Assembly: GCA_964035545.1 (NCBI GenBank)
Contig: OZ037766.1
Location: 7,759,722 to 7,823,721 of the forward strand
Origin: Bugula neritina
Taxonomy: Eukaryota > Bryozoa > Gymnolaemata > Cheilostomatida > Bugulidae
Length of the DNA: 64,000 nt
Direction of reading: 5' to 3'
Shown: piece by piece, positions 1-12,600 of the stretch
Layout: each line of letters begins with the position of its first letter
Position numbering within the stretch: the stretch's first letter is position 1
Notes under the pieces: model-generated
Databases searched by the model: none
What the model was told of the DNA's origin: nothing
What the model saw: only the letters and a program-made list of their open reading frames with translations
Position numbers and translations under genes: made by a program

Positions 1-809
1 TGTAACAATTCAAAATATGGATTGGGGCTGAACTACTGTAACATCTGCCCATTAAGTTTGAATTTCTTTGTAGAGATACAAATCAGTTTCAAGCGTAACT
101 CCTAGTATGCACTATGCATAGTATGCAGTATGCACTATGTTTTAGGGTACAGCGTTTGTGTTGGAAATGGAGGAAGGGTTCTTTTAACAATACAAAATAC
201 TCTGCAGCCTAATTATCACCAATTATGTTAAACTTTCACTGATTGATTTATAAGGAGCGTTGAAGCATTTTTTATACCTGTGTTGCAGGTGAATGTCCTA
301 ACTATGTGTAAGAGGAATTATATTTCTACTGTGAAATTGTTCACATGTGTACCATTTTTTCCAAAAACAGCAAGTCCGAATTTAAATAATATGAATTTGA
401 CAGAAAGGTTTTGCTAGTTACAGCATTCCATAAAAGCACCTCTAGCTAGTAGCTAGTAAGTATGTGGTGTTGAGGAGTTATCTTCTCATAATGAGATAAT
501 TTCTCGATAGTCTTTTCCTCATTTCTCAACTAGGAAAGTTAGTTTTAAAATTGAAATATAATTCACCGTATAAAGTATATTATCTCAAGTGTTTAAAATT
601 GATCCAATTAGGTGCTCCCATCTCCCTAGTTTTAATTTGCAGTATCACCACAGTTGGATTTAAAGTAGTTAATAAAATCTGGCAAATATCTACTTGTGTT
701 TACAATGATAAGTGTATACAGCACAGCTTTGTATATTGCAAGTTGTTTGAATTTGTTTTAAATTAGCACTGGTTGCAACTTGCATCAAATATATTTTGCT
801 CTGTTTTAG

Positions 810-1039
810 GTCAGGTTATAAATCACCCCAAACAGACGTGCGAAGAAGAAGCCTGGTCTCTGGTCAGTGAGACTTTCCTATCAAGGGGAATAGATAACGG
901 GACACAGTTTGTTCTCAAGAAGTCAGATATATCTCTGCTCTGTGTGGTGAAGCAAATGCCATATTTCAACATTTCAGAAAAGATTTTGGAATCTCAAGAT
1001 CGTTTTGTTCTGCGTCTCAATTCTGAGACATCAGTTTGA
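810..1039 (+). CDS. Terminal exon of an unrecognised gene (partial)
   Basis: A pyrimidine-rich tract and AG at 808-809 precede an open frame that ends in TGA at 1037-1039. The exon enters in phase 1 and encodes about 75 residues, from QVINHPKQ to LNSETSV. The composition looks like real protein (mixed charged and hydrophobic residues, with an acidic CEEEAWSLV stretch), unlike the low-complexity frames around it. I do not recognise the family. Earlier exons probably lie outside the window. A possible small upstream exon follows an acceptor at about 289 and would end at a GTAAGA donor in the matching phase, but it is only about 19 bases and weak. The gene is tail-to-tail with the zinc-finger gene on the opposite strand. 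Confidence 0.5.
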
Positions 1040-1892
1040 ATTGCCAATCTCATTATTACACTAACTACCTGTGGGTTATCTTCTCAGTGTTGAGAAAACT
1101 AGCCTTTTTACTCTTCAAATCTTTTCAATCATAAAATACTGCTCATCAACAACATAGTGGTCAAATGGTAATTGGATTTTATGAATTAGAATTGATATTA
1201 GGTTTTGCCAAAACTCTCTTTGTATTTATTTCTCCATTGGCCACCAAAAATCAACTTTTGTACTGTTTTTTACATAATTCATATTTTGTAGTGGACACAT
1301 ATCTACTTATTTCAAATGATATTGAAAATTCATCTCTATGCTAATCTGTTGCACATAACTACTCTGCATCACATTTGAAATCAAGTATTAATTACTGTAT
1401 TTACTGTTTTTATTAGTTTTCAGCTTTGTTTTTCATATATCTTGTCATAAGCATATTTGTAATCTCTTTCACTACTTTTAGACAACTTTCCACTCATCGG
1501 TATATATTCTTTTTATAATTCATATAAATAAACATTCTTTACATTATACCAAAAATTATGTGTGGTGAATACTTATATTCTGTTATTTTCCCATAATTGT
1601 ACAACATTATATTGTTGTGTAAAAAATAAATATAAATTATTGGGTAGATTAAAAACGTGTCATTCTTTTAGCGTAGGTTTACAGCAATTTACAAAGTTGA
1701 TTGAAATCCAAGTTTTCATCAATATGTACACTACAGCTAAGCTTATAAATATGTATAAAATAATCTATACAGAATTTCTATATATTTACAATAAAAATAA
1801 TTCTTCATATTAAATATATAGTAGAACTTATGTCCATGGAATACGGTGATATTCTTATATTATTTAGTATACAAAAATAACTAAAAATTGTA
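1040..1892. other. Intergenic, tail-to-tail region
   Basis: AT-rich spacer between two convergent genes, expected to hold both 3' UTRs. An AATAAA at about 1527-1532 could serve the plus-strand gene. No convincing coding sequence seen. Confidence 0.5.
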
Positions 1893-4800
1893 TCAAGTGA
1901 TATTTTCAGATATAACTTTGTGTATCAGTTTAGGCAATGTGTTAATGTCCTCTTTTTCTATCGTTTCTAAAGATAGAGAAGGTAACATCAACTTCAGCAG
2001 CTTACATATTTGGCGTTGCAACTTGTGTATGCAAGCCTTGGTGTTAGAATGGACAATTACTTGCAGGTTCTTTCTAGTGCTACTACTACTTGGCATGCAT
2101 CGAGTAGACGAATCCCTGTTCTCTAAACAAGTTGTAATGTAATCAAGTAAGCCATCGACATCATCTGAGCTTTTACGGAAATTGCCTCCACATCGAAGAT
2201 CAGGGAACAAAGAAATAACTAAGTCTAATGCTCGCTGACGCAAATAGCACAAATACATTTGATTCTGTTTAAAGCGAGATCGGTGTGCCGCATCAACATC
2301 TGTTCTACCCGAAGATGCAGACAGCAAATCTGACTTGTAGAAGAGATTTTTATTTCGAGGCATATCGTCACCTGTGTCAGATTGAACCTTTATACCAACT
2401 TTGCGCATGAAGCTTTTAGGTCCAATACGCACATTTCTAGTCTTTTTAGCTTTTGACTTCAATTTATTTCCCATGCGCTCCATCATTTCTTGCTTGGTTG
2501 GAGCATGTAATCTTGGGTTATATTTATTATGAAGACTGTGAGTTGCCAACGTTTTGGAAGGAGTTCTTGCTGTGTGCATAGGTGTGACTGCTGGTGTTGG
2601 CACATGTGGAGAAGTTGGTCTCGGCAGATGCACCGGAGTGGCTGGCGGCATGTGAACAGGTGTAGGCGGGGGAAGTATTGGCATTGGAGTAGGTGGTTCA
2701 TTGTAGGCGGGTGTGGCAGATGGGTGGTAAGGAGTGGAGGGGGTGAAGTATGCAGGTGTTGAAGGAGGCTGATAGCTGGGGGTAGCAGATGGGTGCACAG
2801 GAGTGCGAGCTGGGTAGCCTGGTGTGACAGGTTGATAGAGAGGAGTAGCGTATGGGTTTGGTGTGCGCAGAGTTCGCCTGGTACGACCACTAGGGGCACG
2901 AGTTCTTGTCTTTTTGTTGGTGGGAGCTGCTTCTTTCAGCAACACCATGGGTATAGAGAGTGAGAGTGACGGAATTTCGAGATCAATATGGCCAGACACT
3001 TCATTAGAAGGTTTGTAGTCACTAGAAATATCACCATTCATATGAGGAAGTGGCACTGAAGAGCTACCATGAGTTGGGGTTCCAGAAGAACGACGACTAG
3101 TTCTTCTAGTAGATCGAGTAATAGGCTCAGGAGTAAGCACCTCGGCATTCTTCACTTGTACTTGTCGAGGGGAAGCACTACTTTCTAGCAAATTATCAGT
3201 GATATGATTAGGTATAGGACTAGCAGCTGATTTAATTGGTGATGGATGTGTGATAGGTGACTTATGTACTTTGACAGGCGAGGTCCACGGCTGTAGGGGA
3301 GTTTCACCTAAAGCTTCTGGTATGCTGTTTTCTTCTGGTAAGGTTGGTAATGCTGAAGGTACAATTTTTTCAGGAAGATCCTTTACTTCAGTGAGCTCAT
3401 TCATAGATTTACTATTGTCGGCTTCTTCATCAGTAAATCCACTCAAATCTCCAGATACATCGGAGTTGTCATCACTTTCGCCAGATTCTGTATAATAGCT
3501 GCTGCTGGTTTCTTCAAACAACTCGCTGTCAGTCCGTCGCCGTGGGCTAGGATTCTTTGCTTTTCGCATTGCATCGGCAAACGGGTTGGAACTAGTTTGC
3601 TCGCTAGTTGATCCTGCATATTGTTCAAATGCGCTAGATGTCTTTTTCTCTTTTGTGGCTAACATCATTCTAACTTTTTCTCTACTGCCAAAAACTGGCT
3701 CATGAGAAATTTCTCCATTTCGAGGCCGAGGTGGCACAGTCAGAGAATTACTTCCAAATTTGGAACCCATTCCAGCCAGTGGATTAGTTGCACCAAACTT
3801 ACTTACACCAAACCCTAATGAGCTAGTAGACCCAAATTTAGGCGCAGACCCAAACAGACCAGCATTCTGCGAGGTTGAACTAAAACCTGGAGACTGTCCA
3901 AATTTGGTGATATTCATATTTTTCTGAAACAGTGACGGAGCTGTAAACACACTACCATTCACAAGCCCATTTGATGTGAAGCTAGAGTTTAGAGAGTTCT
4001 TCCCAAAGCTAATGCCAGGTGCTGATGAATTCAACATTGGTTTAGAGGAAAATAGTTTGTTGTTTAAATTGCCAAATTGTCCCGCGGCTGGAGGCGGAGG
4101 TGGAAACAGTGGTGGCTTAGTCTCAGCAGCTAGGAAACTCTGTGTACCGTTGAGCATACTAAATCCAAAGCTAGCTGGATGAGCTGGTGAACCAAATGTA
4201 GCTCGTGGAGGAGTGAGTTTACTACCCAATGAGCCAGTCAACCTACTGCTTAGAGAGCTAGTAAAGTTAGTCTTTGAGAGAAAGTCTGATGAGTCTAGAC
4301 GTGGCTGTAATTTTGAAGCACCCCATAAACTCTGTTCTAACTCCAGTTTAGGTTTAGTCAATAGATTGGACTCATGAACGTGCTTGTGTTGAGTGGTAGT
4401 TATAGTGCGATCATTATGACGCACTACTAGTGTGGGCATTTTTAATATCTGGTTACGTAATACATCTTCTTCGTCCATATCAGAGTTACCTTTTCCTGAA
4501 AGACACACAATTATTTAGAGATAAACAAAATGTGCTATGAACATCAATGACTGAATAAAACTATAATATACCAATATTTAATTATGACATTGTGCTTTTA
4601 CACACCAAATTTTTTCTATTTTAATGAGTTTTAGTAAGTAGCTGCTTGGCAATTCATAATTGGCAACTTCATTAAACTAAATGTGAATTGTCTTGAATAT
4701 AAAATATTTTAGATTTTTAAAAAATGTTTATCAACAGACACTGGTTTTCACAAAAGTCAGAATGTCAAAGCTGTAACACTCAATATAAAACATATCGCTT

Positions 4801-6697
4801 CATATCATATCATGTCCCTGGTCTTCAATTTACAATAAGGAGTTGTAGCTACCATGCCAATCAAGAACAGATAGTAAAATGCCTGAAATGGACTGTTACA
4901 TAAAAGCTGAACTATTCTCATCAGAAAACTGGAAGCAATTGTGAATAGATACTTGGTTAAAATGGTACACGAATGATGTGTTAAATGAAAAATGGCCATG
5001 AAGTGCACGCAATTCTATAAAACAAAAGCAATGCTTTTTAACTTTTTGGGTAAATGTCACGCTCTGTTTTTGAGTTAATTAAAATTCTGCAGGACTTCCT
5101 GCATTATAGGGGTCTCTTGCTGAAACTTAGACACTAATATCAAGTATTTAAAAGAAATAACAAACTACTCAATATTTACAAAATGTTTCAAAACACTACA
5201 TATAATCCAAATATCCCTTATATTAAAAACAGCAAAATATGTCAAATTGATAGGATAAATTAAATTAAATATGATGTGGGATTATCTATTCGTGCGAGAA
5301 CACTTTCAAGGGCAAATAACTCCTAGAGTCTAGTGCACACATGAAATATAAAAATGCAAGCAATTATGACCGGGTGTCCTTGACATCAAAATTGGCAATG
5401 CCATGACCAAGTGCTTCAACCACTAGACCAGGCCTGCTCCATTGGTATTACTCTATTACTCCTTACGCAAATAGTGCACGAAAGAAGCCCACAATGAGAG
5501 CTAGTAAACACTGGTAACTTGTCAAATAAACTTATATATGAGAAGAGAAATCCAAAAAGGAAAATAGCATTGTAAAGATAAGAGTAGCGAGTGTAGTAGA
5601 GTGGAAAGTATATAAAGGCTAATACCTGAGTCACTAGCATGAGAACCTGGGTTCAGATCATCTGTAGCCTGTTCATCAGCACTCAGCTGCAACATATATA
5701 CCTTACATTACCACCTATCTAGCTCAACAACAAACTGAAGTATATAATCTACTACAATAACTGTTTGAAACAAAAATAATACATTTGTTTAAAGGAAAAA
5801 CAGAGACCTGATATAGGTAAAGTAATATTTTTTAATATTAACCTTTCTTTTGAGTTTGATCTTGAGCCCTTCGCCTTCTTTAACACAAAATACATCGTCA
5901 CTGGTGTCCATGCCTGAGTCATCACTGCACGAACGGGGAGGACGCTCTTGTTGTAGTACTGTAACAGACAACACAACATATCACATTAAGGTGTGCGTTT
6001 CAGTTATAGTAAGAGTAACCTACACCACTGCGTATATATCAACACCATTTAAGTCCAAAATATGGTTTTATACAGTTTAAAAAGCATATTTTGAACATAG
6101 TTGCTTATCTTGCCCCAATCATTCGATCAGCATTTTTGTCTCCACCTCCATCCGGAACAGAATAAAGAATACAAACCTATAACTCTCTTGGTAATGGTGG
6201 CACCAAACAACTCATACCTGATACGTCGTCGTGCACCAGTAGTACATGAAGTTTGGCTTCTGCCAGGTTTAGGAAGCTCGCCGAGCAATATCCACACTCA
6301 TGGTGACCTTCAAACTGTACGTGAGAGCCTTTGTGAACTTCTAGCAGCTGCCTTGACTGGAAATACTCGTCACACACTGTACATTTGTAAAATCTGCCAT
6401 CTGCAATGTGCTTGCGGCGATGTTGCTGCAAGTCATTAATTCGACGGAACGCCTGCAAAAATATCAAATGAAAAAGAGCATAAAAGAAAGTTGAGATTTC
6501 GAAGAGGAAAACTTTATAAAGTAATATTGCATAAAAGTGCTACTAACCTTGTGACACAACCTGCACACAAACGGTCTGTAGTGGTTGTGCTTCCTAAATC
6601 TATGATATTTCAGATGCAATGCACTTTTGAAATCTGCACCACAGCTTTCACAGATAAAAGGCTGTATCACATTCTTCAGCGTCAGTTTTAAAGACAT
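1893..6697 (-). CDS. C2H2 zinc-finger protein with FG-rich and TP-rich disordered tail
   Basis: Five coding exons join with conserved phase: 6697-6548, 6452-6218, 5958-5843, 5686-5647 and 4495-1893, giving 1047 aa. The start ATG has an in-frame TAG two codons upstream, just after a splice acceptor, so translation starts here. Residues 16-125 hold four C2H2 fingers; the second is split exactly by intron 1 (CRLCHK/AFRRINDLQQH). An acidic and lysine-rich linker follows. The huge last exon encodes 867 residues: eleven FG dipeptides at about residues 281-450, an acidic serine patch (about 500-545), then about 110 residues of TP-rich repeats. The basic segment KLKSKAKKTRNVR could be nuclear localising. 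The last 150 residues look helical and are not recognised. Fingers imply nucleic-acid binding; FG repeats resemble nucleoporin repeats, but function is inference. No ortholog recognised. Confidence 0.85.
2540..2870 (-). repeat. TP-rich degenerate protein repeat (codon-level repeat)
   Basis: About 110 residues consist of short units ending in TP (TPGYPARTP, TPSYQPPSTP, TPVHMPPATP). The DNA repeats correspondingly with GGTGT/GGAGT words. It could be a multi-site substrate for proline-directed kinases; that is inference. Confidence 0.7.
3687..4196 (-). other. FG-dipeptide-rich segment of the zinc-finger protein
   Basis: Within the last exon, eleven FG dipeptides occur in about 170 residues, spaced roughly 6-35 residues apart in a Ser/Asn/Thr/Pro-rich, charge-poor context (for example GLFGSAPKFGSTSS). 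This matches the style of FG nucleoporins such as POM121 or NUP98. It is a compositional resemblance only. Confidence 0.6.
5340..5450 (-). repeat. Degenerate tRNA-derived SINE copy
   Basis: Read on the minus strand, the sequence opens with a tRNA-like head (GGAGCAGGCCTGGTCTAGTG, an A-box-like element). It runs into a body ending near GGTCATAATTGC that matches the better copies at 29880-30087 and 48618-48825. It lies in the fourth coding intron of the zinc-finger gene. Confidence 0.5.
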
Positions 6698-6707
6698 CTT
6701 CTAAGTT

Positions 6708-8700
6708 ACTAAAACGTAAAAGGCACCAATAGACAATAAATAGTTTTTTGTTAGCTTAATTTAAGTTTCAATACTTCAAGACATTTATGTTATTACACTA
6801 TTGAATTCAAGTTTTTCAACATATCTTTATAACAATGTAATAGGTTTCTATCCCACCATATCAGTTTGCAATTTATTTTACGCAGCAATCCTACAATCCA
6901 GTTAATTGAGAACGATTTAATAAAGTAGGCATATTTCTAAATAAAATAACTGTGCATTTGTAAATCTTCATAACATCAAGTTTAATTTATCAAATTTTTC
7001 TTGCTGTGGAACTAGGCTGTTATAAATTATATTAAATAAAGCAGATTTCTCCAACTATTAATAAGGTAGTTTTAAAAAGGGATATTTTGTTATCCTAACT
7101 ATAACAATGGCAGAATAAAGAGGTTGGTAGACTCAGAATGACATTGATATAAGTGTAGGTCTAAGAAACTAATTAGAACTTATTGAATTAGTTATGGTTA
7201 TAAGGTAAATTGCACACTTCTAAATTAAGAAATAAAATATTATGAAATAAATATCAATTCTTTTACTCAAATGTTTCAATATTATTATTTAATATTCTGA
7301 TTCAACAACAATCAAGTTTTCAACTTCACTGATAACTATATTGATTTAAATTTAAATTTTACACATTTATTACCAACCAGAGCTGCAATAATTTCAACTT
7401 TATATTGCTATAAGTATAAAGACAAGTACAACATTGGCCAGCAGGCAATAATGATAACTTGCAGGGTTGCCTGTAATATTAAAGCACGAGTTCAATAGTA
7501 GTTTTTAGCATTGACTGAATCATGAAGCCTTGAAAATGAAGTTCCTAACTCAAAGCCAAACAGTTAATGTTATTAACTTTTAATAAGAAAAGTTTCAGCC
7601 CCAGTCTAACAGTAACTACTACTAGCAACATTTAATTTTTCCTGATAAACTTAATAGGTCTACGTAAGTTATTCACTTAGTCTTGCTCTTTGTGATTCAG
7701 ACTTAGTGCAACCAGCGGTCAAAGAGTTTTAATTAAGTCAATTAACATAAATAGATTACCATTTTGATTTAAGCAGGATCACAATGACAATGTGAATGTT
7801 AAGATCAAGATCATTTTTGGCTAGTTTTATTTTTTAGTTCAAATTTATTACTTAAACTGAAACGATAACTTGAAATAGGTGCTACATATTATTTTGTTTA
7901 TAAATAAATTTTATTTGTATCAGTATTGGGTCAATCACTGACCAGTTCGGATCTACTTTTAGTGAGACAAACTTCAACTTTGTCTTGTCCATAAGTAACA
8001 CTAACAGTAACTGTAAGACTGACAGTAACACTAACAGTGAATAAATAAAAATTGGTAAAACTAAGGGCTTAAATTTAATAAACTTGAAGCATAATCATGA
8101 TGATATTTGATGATATTAATATTATACTCAAATTGAAATCATATTTATAATTGATATTCATATTGAATTTATTGATGCTCATTAATTTTATTTTTAATTA
8201 TTAATATTAATAATATTAATTTTGTATTCAAACTAAAACTTTCACTCTGTCTCATACTAATACTGTGCAGTAAACCCAACCGCTAAAACCATTCATCTAG
8301 TATTACACTATGATCTATGAGTACTAGTGTACTTTAACACAAAGTCAAACTAAATTTTAATTTGAAATCAGAGTTACTGTTGGTGTTGGTCAATAGAAAT
8401 ACTCAGTCATACTCAATATGAATAACGGCTGCGTCGACACAACTTTAGATCCCCATATTAACCAATTTACCTGCATCCCACAAATTTTGTCGAACGCGTT
8501 AACCGTTCAGATTCTCAAGAACTATAAATTTGCTTCAAGTATATTACTTTATAATCTACCCATATAAAATCAGTTTAGCCGCTCTATTATTAATCCGCAT
8601 CGCAACTCGCCATTTTGAATGCAGTCCGGATATGGCGTTTTGCTGGAAACCTAAGCGCGTTCGCGATTTTCTACATGCGCCGTGAAAGCCACCCTTCCCG
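6708..8700 (-). promoter_or_regulatory. Probable noncoding first exon, long 5' UTR intron and promoter of the zinc-finger gene
   Basis: The coding start at 6697 sits 11 bases after an acceptor (AG at 6710-6709), so the 5' UTR is split. A matching donor, GCAG followed by GTAAAT, ends a candidate exon at 8471. Upstream, 8570-8700 is locally richer in GC and CpG than the surroundings and carries CAAAATGGCG on the minus strand, a match to YY1 sites common at animal core promoters. The roughly 1.8-kb intron between shows no coding sequence. The exact transcription start cannot be seen. Confidence 0.4.
7930..8420. repeat. Cryptically simple sequence island
   Basis: Rich in short related words such as TAACACTAACAGTAACTG and ATTAATATTAATAATATT. 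The same style recurs at 11930-12370 and 53650-55400. Confidence 0.4.
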
Positions 8701-9639
8701 TATTCACTTTGAGCTCTCAACCATTGAACTATAACTCCTAAGGAAGTTTTAGTTCATTGCTCCACCCCTAGCTTCCTTGCCATTATGGGATGCCATAAAT
8801 GTTATTGATAATATGGCACATCATTTAAATGAACCTTAACAAATGTTTATAGAATGTAATAATCACTTGTCACACAAGTGTTTCATACTGTCTGTGTCAA
8901 GTTTATTACCACTTCAAAATCTCAAGCTTTAATATTTGGACCAGTACTATAGAAACTAAAAATCAAGTCTCATTTATCAAGACTAAACCACTAATTTTTT
9001 TAAAGCTTTGAAATAAATTGTTTCTTTTCAACAGAGCAAATTCATAAAACTTTGGACTGTATTATAAAGTGTTGCAAAAGAGTCACTAATATTCAGCTGT
9101 TGAAAATTTTAAAAGCAGCTTTATTTGGTTAATAAACTCTATTACCAAACGGCAATGCATATAAAATTCATTAGCTGTTAACACATAATTATAAGAACAC
9201 ACTAAAACAAACATATTTTTTTACAAAGCAAAGCTTTAGCAAACAGTAAAACAATATCACACTAACACAAAGTTACTCGAGTAAAACAACTACTTATGTA
9301 ATGAGATTATACGGTTACACATGAAGATGAGTGCCATTAAATAAACAATCATCAGGTTATATGCTTCTTTGTACAAAATATTCATTAACAAAACTGATTG
9401 TTACAGTATGAAGGTGGCTGTAAATGTGAATAAGTATGATTGTATAATAAAGTCAGAGATTATCTTTCTAAGGAAAAAAAGTGTACTTACATCACAACAT
9501 TTCTGGTTTACACCAAAACGTTTTAGACAACACAATACAATATAATGCTTTATCAAATTTGCATATTGTTCGATAGAAAATGTAAGTAAACATCCAACAG
9601 GAAAACAATTGCTGTACAGAGTCACATTTAGCAAATTAT
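8701..9639. other. Intergenic region downstream of SERBP1
   Basis: AT-rich sequence expected to contain the SERBP1 3' UTR (minus strand) next to 9639. No other gene seen. Confidence 0.4.
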
Positions 9640-12600
9640 TTACTTAGACCCAAGGCTAGGAAACTCAAACTCATTGTCCATTTTTGGAGCAGATCTTTCT
9701 GATTTTTGAAACCCACCGCCACCACTGCCTTTTCTAAATTTACGATCAAACCCACCACTTCTAGGTGGACGAGAATTACCAAAGCCTCTGCCACGGCCTC
9801 TGCCACGTCCAGAACTGCTACCATGTATGTTGTTGTCAGTGTTGAACTTGATCTGAATATTCAGTTTATCCAGAGTAGACCTGGTGTCTTCAACCTAAAA
9901 AGTGAAGTGTTTGTAAGTGTGATTGAAGTGATTAGTGATTGGCAATCGATTAATGCATATATTAAATTTATTTCCTTAATTTTCAGTTTACGTGGTAAGA
10001 GCAAATGCATGGTATAAAAACAGAGTTTCACATTTTCCCATAATAAGAAAGACTCTAGGAGCTGTTGTATGAAATTCACGGTACAATACAAGCATTTGAA
10101 CAAAACAACCCATTGCAGTGAAAAGACAGGCTTAACTACCACTACAGCATGTAAATGACACTTTTATGCAGATTCAGTGCACAAGCTGACTATACAGCCA
10201 CTGCAGCTGTGAGTCCCATACATATAACTACATGTATAAATTTGTGAACCAAAGCAAAGTATTTAATAAAAGTGTTCACCTTGTAAGAATCATCATCAAG
10301 TTCTTCAGCATATTCTGAACTCTCCAGGCGTTTTCTTGGTTCTAAGGCTACGGTTTTCTTCCATTGCTTAGGATCCTCACCTTCACCAGCCAATCTAACT
10401 TTGAACTCTTTCTTAACTCTGGACGTGGCCTGTGAGGCCTTCCATTCATCAAGGGTCATTTCCAACTTCTCCGGTTCAACAGATTCTAAAGGTTCCTGTT
10501 CGTTGGTACTAAAATAAGAATGTGTTAATCTATAGAGAATCACTCTAAAACAGCACCTAAAGCCAACTTATACAATCTAAAGCAGCTAATTTTTTGAAAT
10601 TTAATAATTGATTAGTTGTACTGCACTGAGGTGCAAGCTCCACCACTAATAAAGTTAGCATAATTGGTAGTTGACTGTGACCAGATTTGGGTTTTTGTAA
10701 GGAATTTGTAAAATACAGTCTCCTCACATTCTTTCACTTAAAAATTGCACCAATTTAAATATTGTTCATTTACCAGCATTGTTGGAAAAAGCATTTAAAA
10801 ATGGAGGCTGCATTTGGTACAAACATATGCAGCTTTTGCAGGTTTACATTACTTATGTTAAGTGATATGAGTGTAAGTTCAATATGGCTATGTTTAAAGT
10901 AGGGTGTTAGAACAGAGCATTTAAAATCTCCCAGAATTGTACATAACTTATCCAGGAACTAATTAAGATATTACAGCGCAAGACAATATACTAAAAGCTA
11001 ACATTTCTTGGTCACCATCTTTGACTGCTCCCTCGGAGAGTTCACTGACATCAGCTTTAGTATCAGGTTGAGTAGAATTGTTCAGCTGCGCATCAATCTG
11101 CCCACCCCAGTTATGTGAGCCAAACCCCTCCTTCTTTTCTACAGCTTTAACTCCGGTTCTTTCAGAGCCGCTATGTCTGTCGAATCGCCTTGAAAATCCT
11201 CCTCGTGAGCCACCTCTTCCGCCTCTAAACCCAGCAGATCCTCTCCGTGCACCACGATGTCTACCATCATACATATGAAATGAGTTTACAAAGACCAAAA
11301 ATAATAAAGATGTAAAGTCAACATTCCAATACTTTGATCCAGCAAATGTGAAATAGTAACCATACAAACTTGCCCAAAACCACCAGAAGACTCCTTTTCA
11401 AACACATCATTTGAACGATTCTCTCGAAACCTGTTATCTATAAAAACAGGAATATAAGTATATGTTTTCTTTTGAGTATTCAATAAGTTGTCCTGTGAAA
11501 GAGTTCAATAGCAGTTGTATTAAAAATTATGAATTTGCTAAAATTTTAGTAGCCTTGAAATTAATTTTCAGAATTCCACTATTATGTCAGTAACAGCATT
11601 GAGTAAGCATAAAAGAGATAGCAGGACTACATTAGCTGAAGGTTTAGTTTACTTTATCTGCAGTAAGTATATACATGCACCACAAAAGCAAATTATAGAA
11701 TATAGTATTTAGCAAAACTTTTAAATAAGTTAATAGTAGTAGTACAAACACTTTTTTGAGAATTTTTGTTTTCAAATCTATCTTTAGAGCGCCCATAACT
11801 TTATATCAGTAAGCTGAGTAATTATTTAAATGCATGTATAAATGTATATATATTTTTACATAATAAATCAAATAAGTCTGACGAGTGAACATTTGACCAA
11901 ACTTTAAACTAAACTTAAACATAGTTACTGTTATATTGACCTATGTTACCAAGTACTAGTACGAGTATAATGCTATTACCATGGCTTAAGGCTATTAAGA
12001 ATAACTATTAGCTAAACTGGTACAAACCTCATCAACATGTAACTTATTTTCAACCAACCTGATCATCACATCTTACAAACCGACTAAAGCCTGATGTCAT
12101 TATTACCAACACTAACATTAATAGCATTACTATTAATTATATTTACACGTGTGGTGTTACTGTTACTGTAACTATTTTAATTTTTCATCACATCTGGTTG
12201 AATAATTAATATTATGAACATGATAATTTGAGTTTCACCAACAATAATTTCAATTTTAACTCACTATTAAATTGACTATAACTATTAGTATTGCCAATAG
12301 TAATACTTGTATTATTATGCTTATAGTTATACTTTTTATCACTTGTAAAAAATCACAGAGTATTTCAATTTGTAAGGGTTTTGAGTCAAACAGTGAAACA
12401 CAAATTTAGAAAATAGAAGCTAAATTAAAATTGTCAACCAAATAACCGTTTACTTTTTTATTTTAGTTTCATCAACAGAAAAAGTGAAAGTGGTAAAAAT
12501 TAAAAATGTAATTTTAATTTACCAACCCCTTTTTCCACTTTGACTTTCGATTTGATGTTGCGACATCTTTTGACCAGATTGAAATTGGTTACCCGTACCG

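Noticed and set aside
1562-1813. 83-codon plus-strand frame
   Set aside because: Low-complexity Asn/Tyr/Ile text in a convergent 3' UTR region.
2483-2899. Second long minus-strand frame overlapping the zinc-finger exon
   Set aside because: A repeat-driven shadow of the TP-rich region; no independent start or conservation signal.
9636-9824. Val/Ala-rich minus-strand frame
   Set aside because: Wrong frame over the last SERBP1 exon, whose RG-rich frame is phase-consistent with the other exons.
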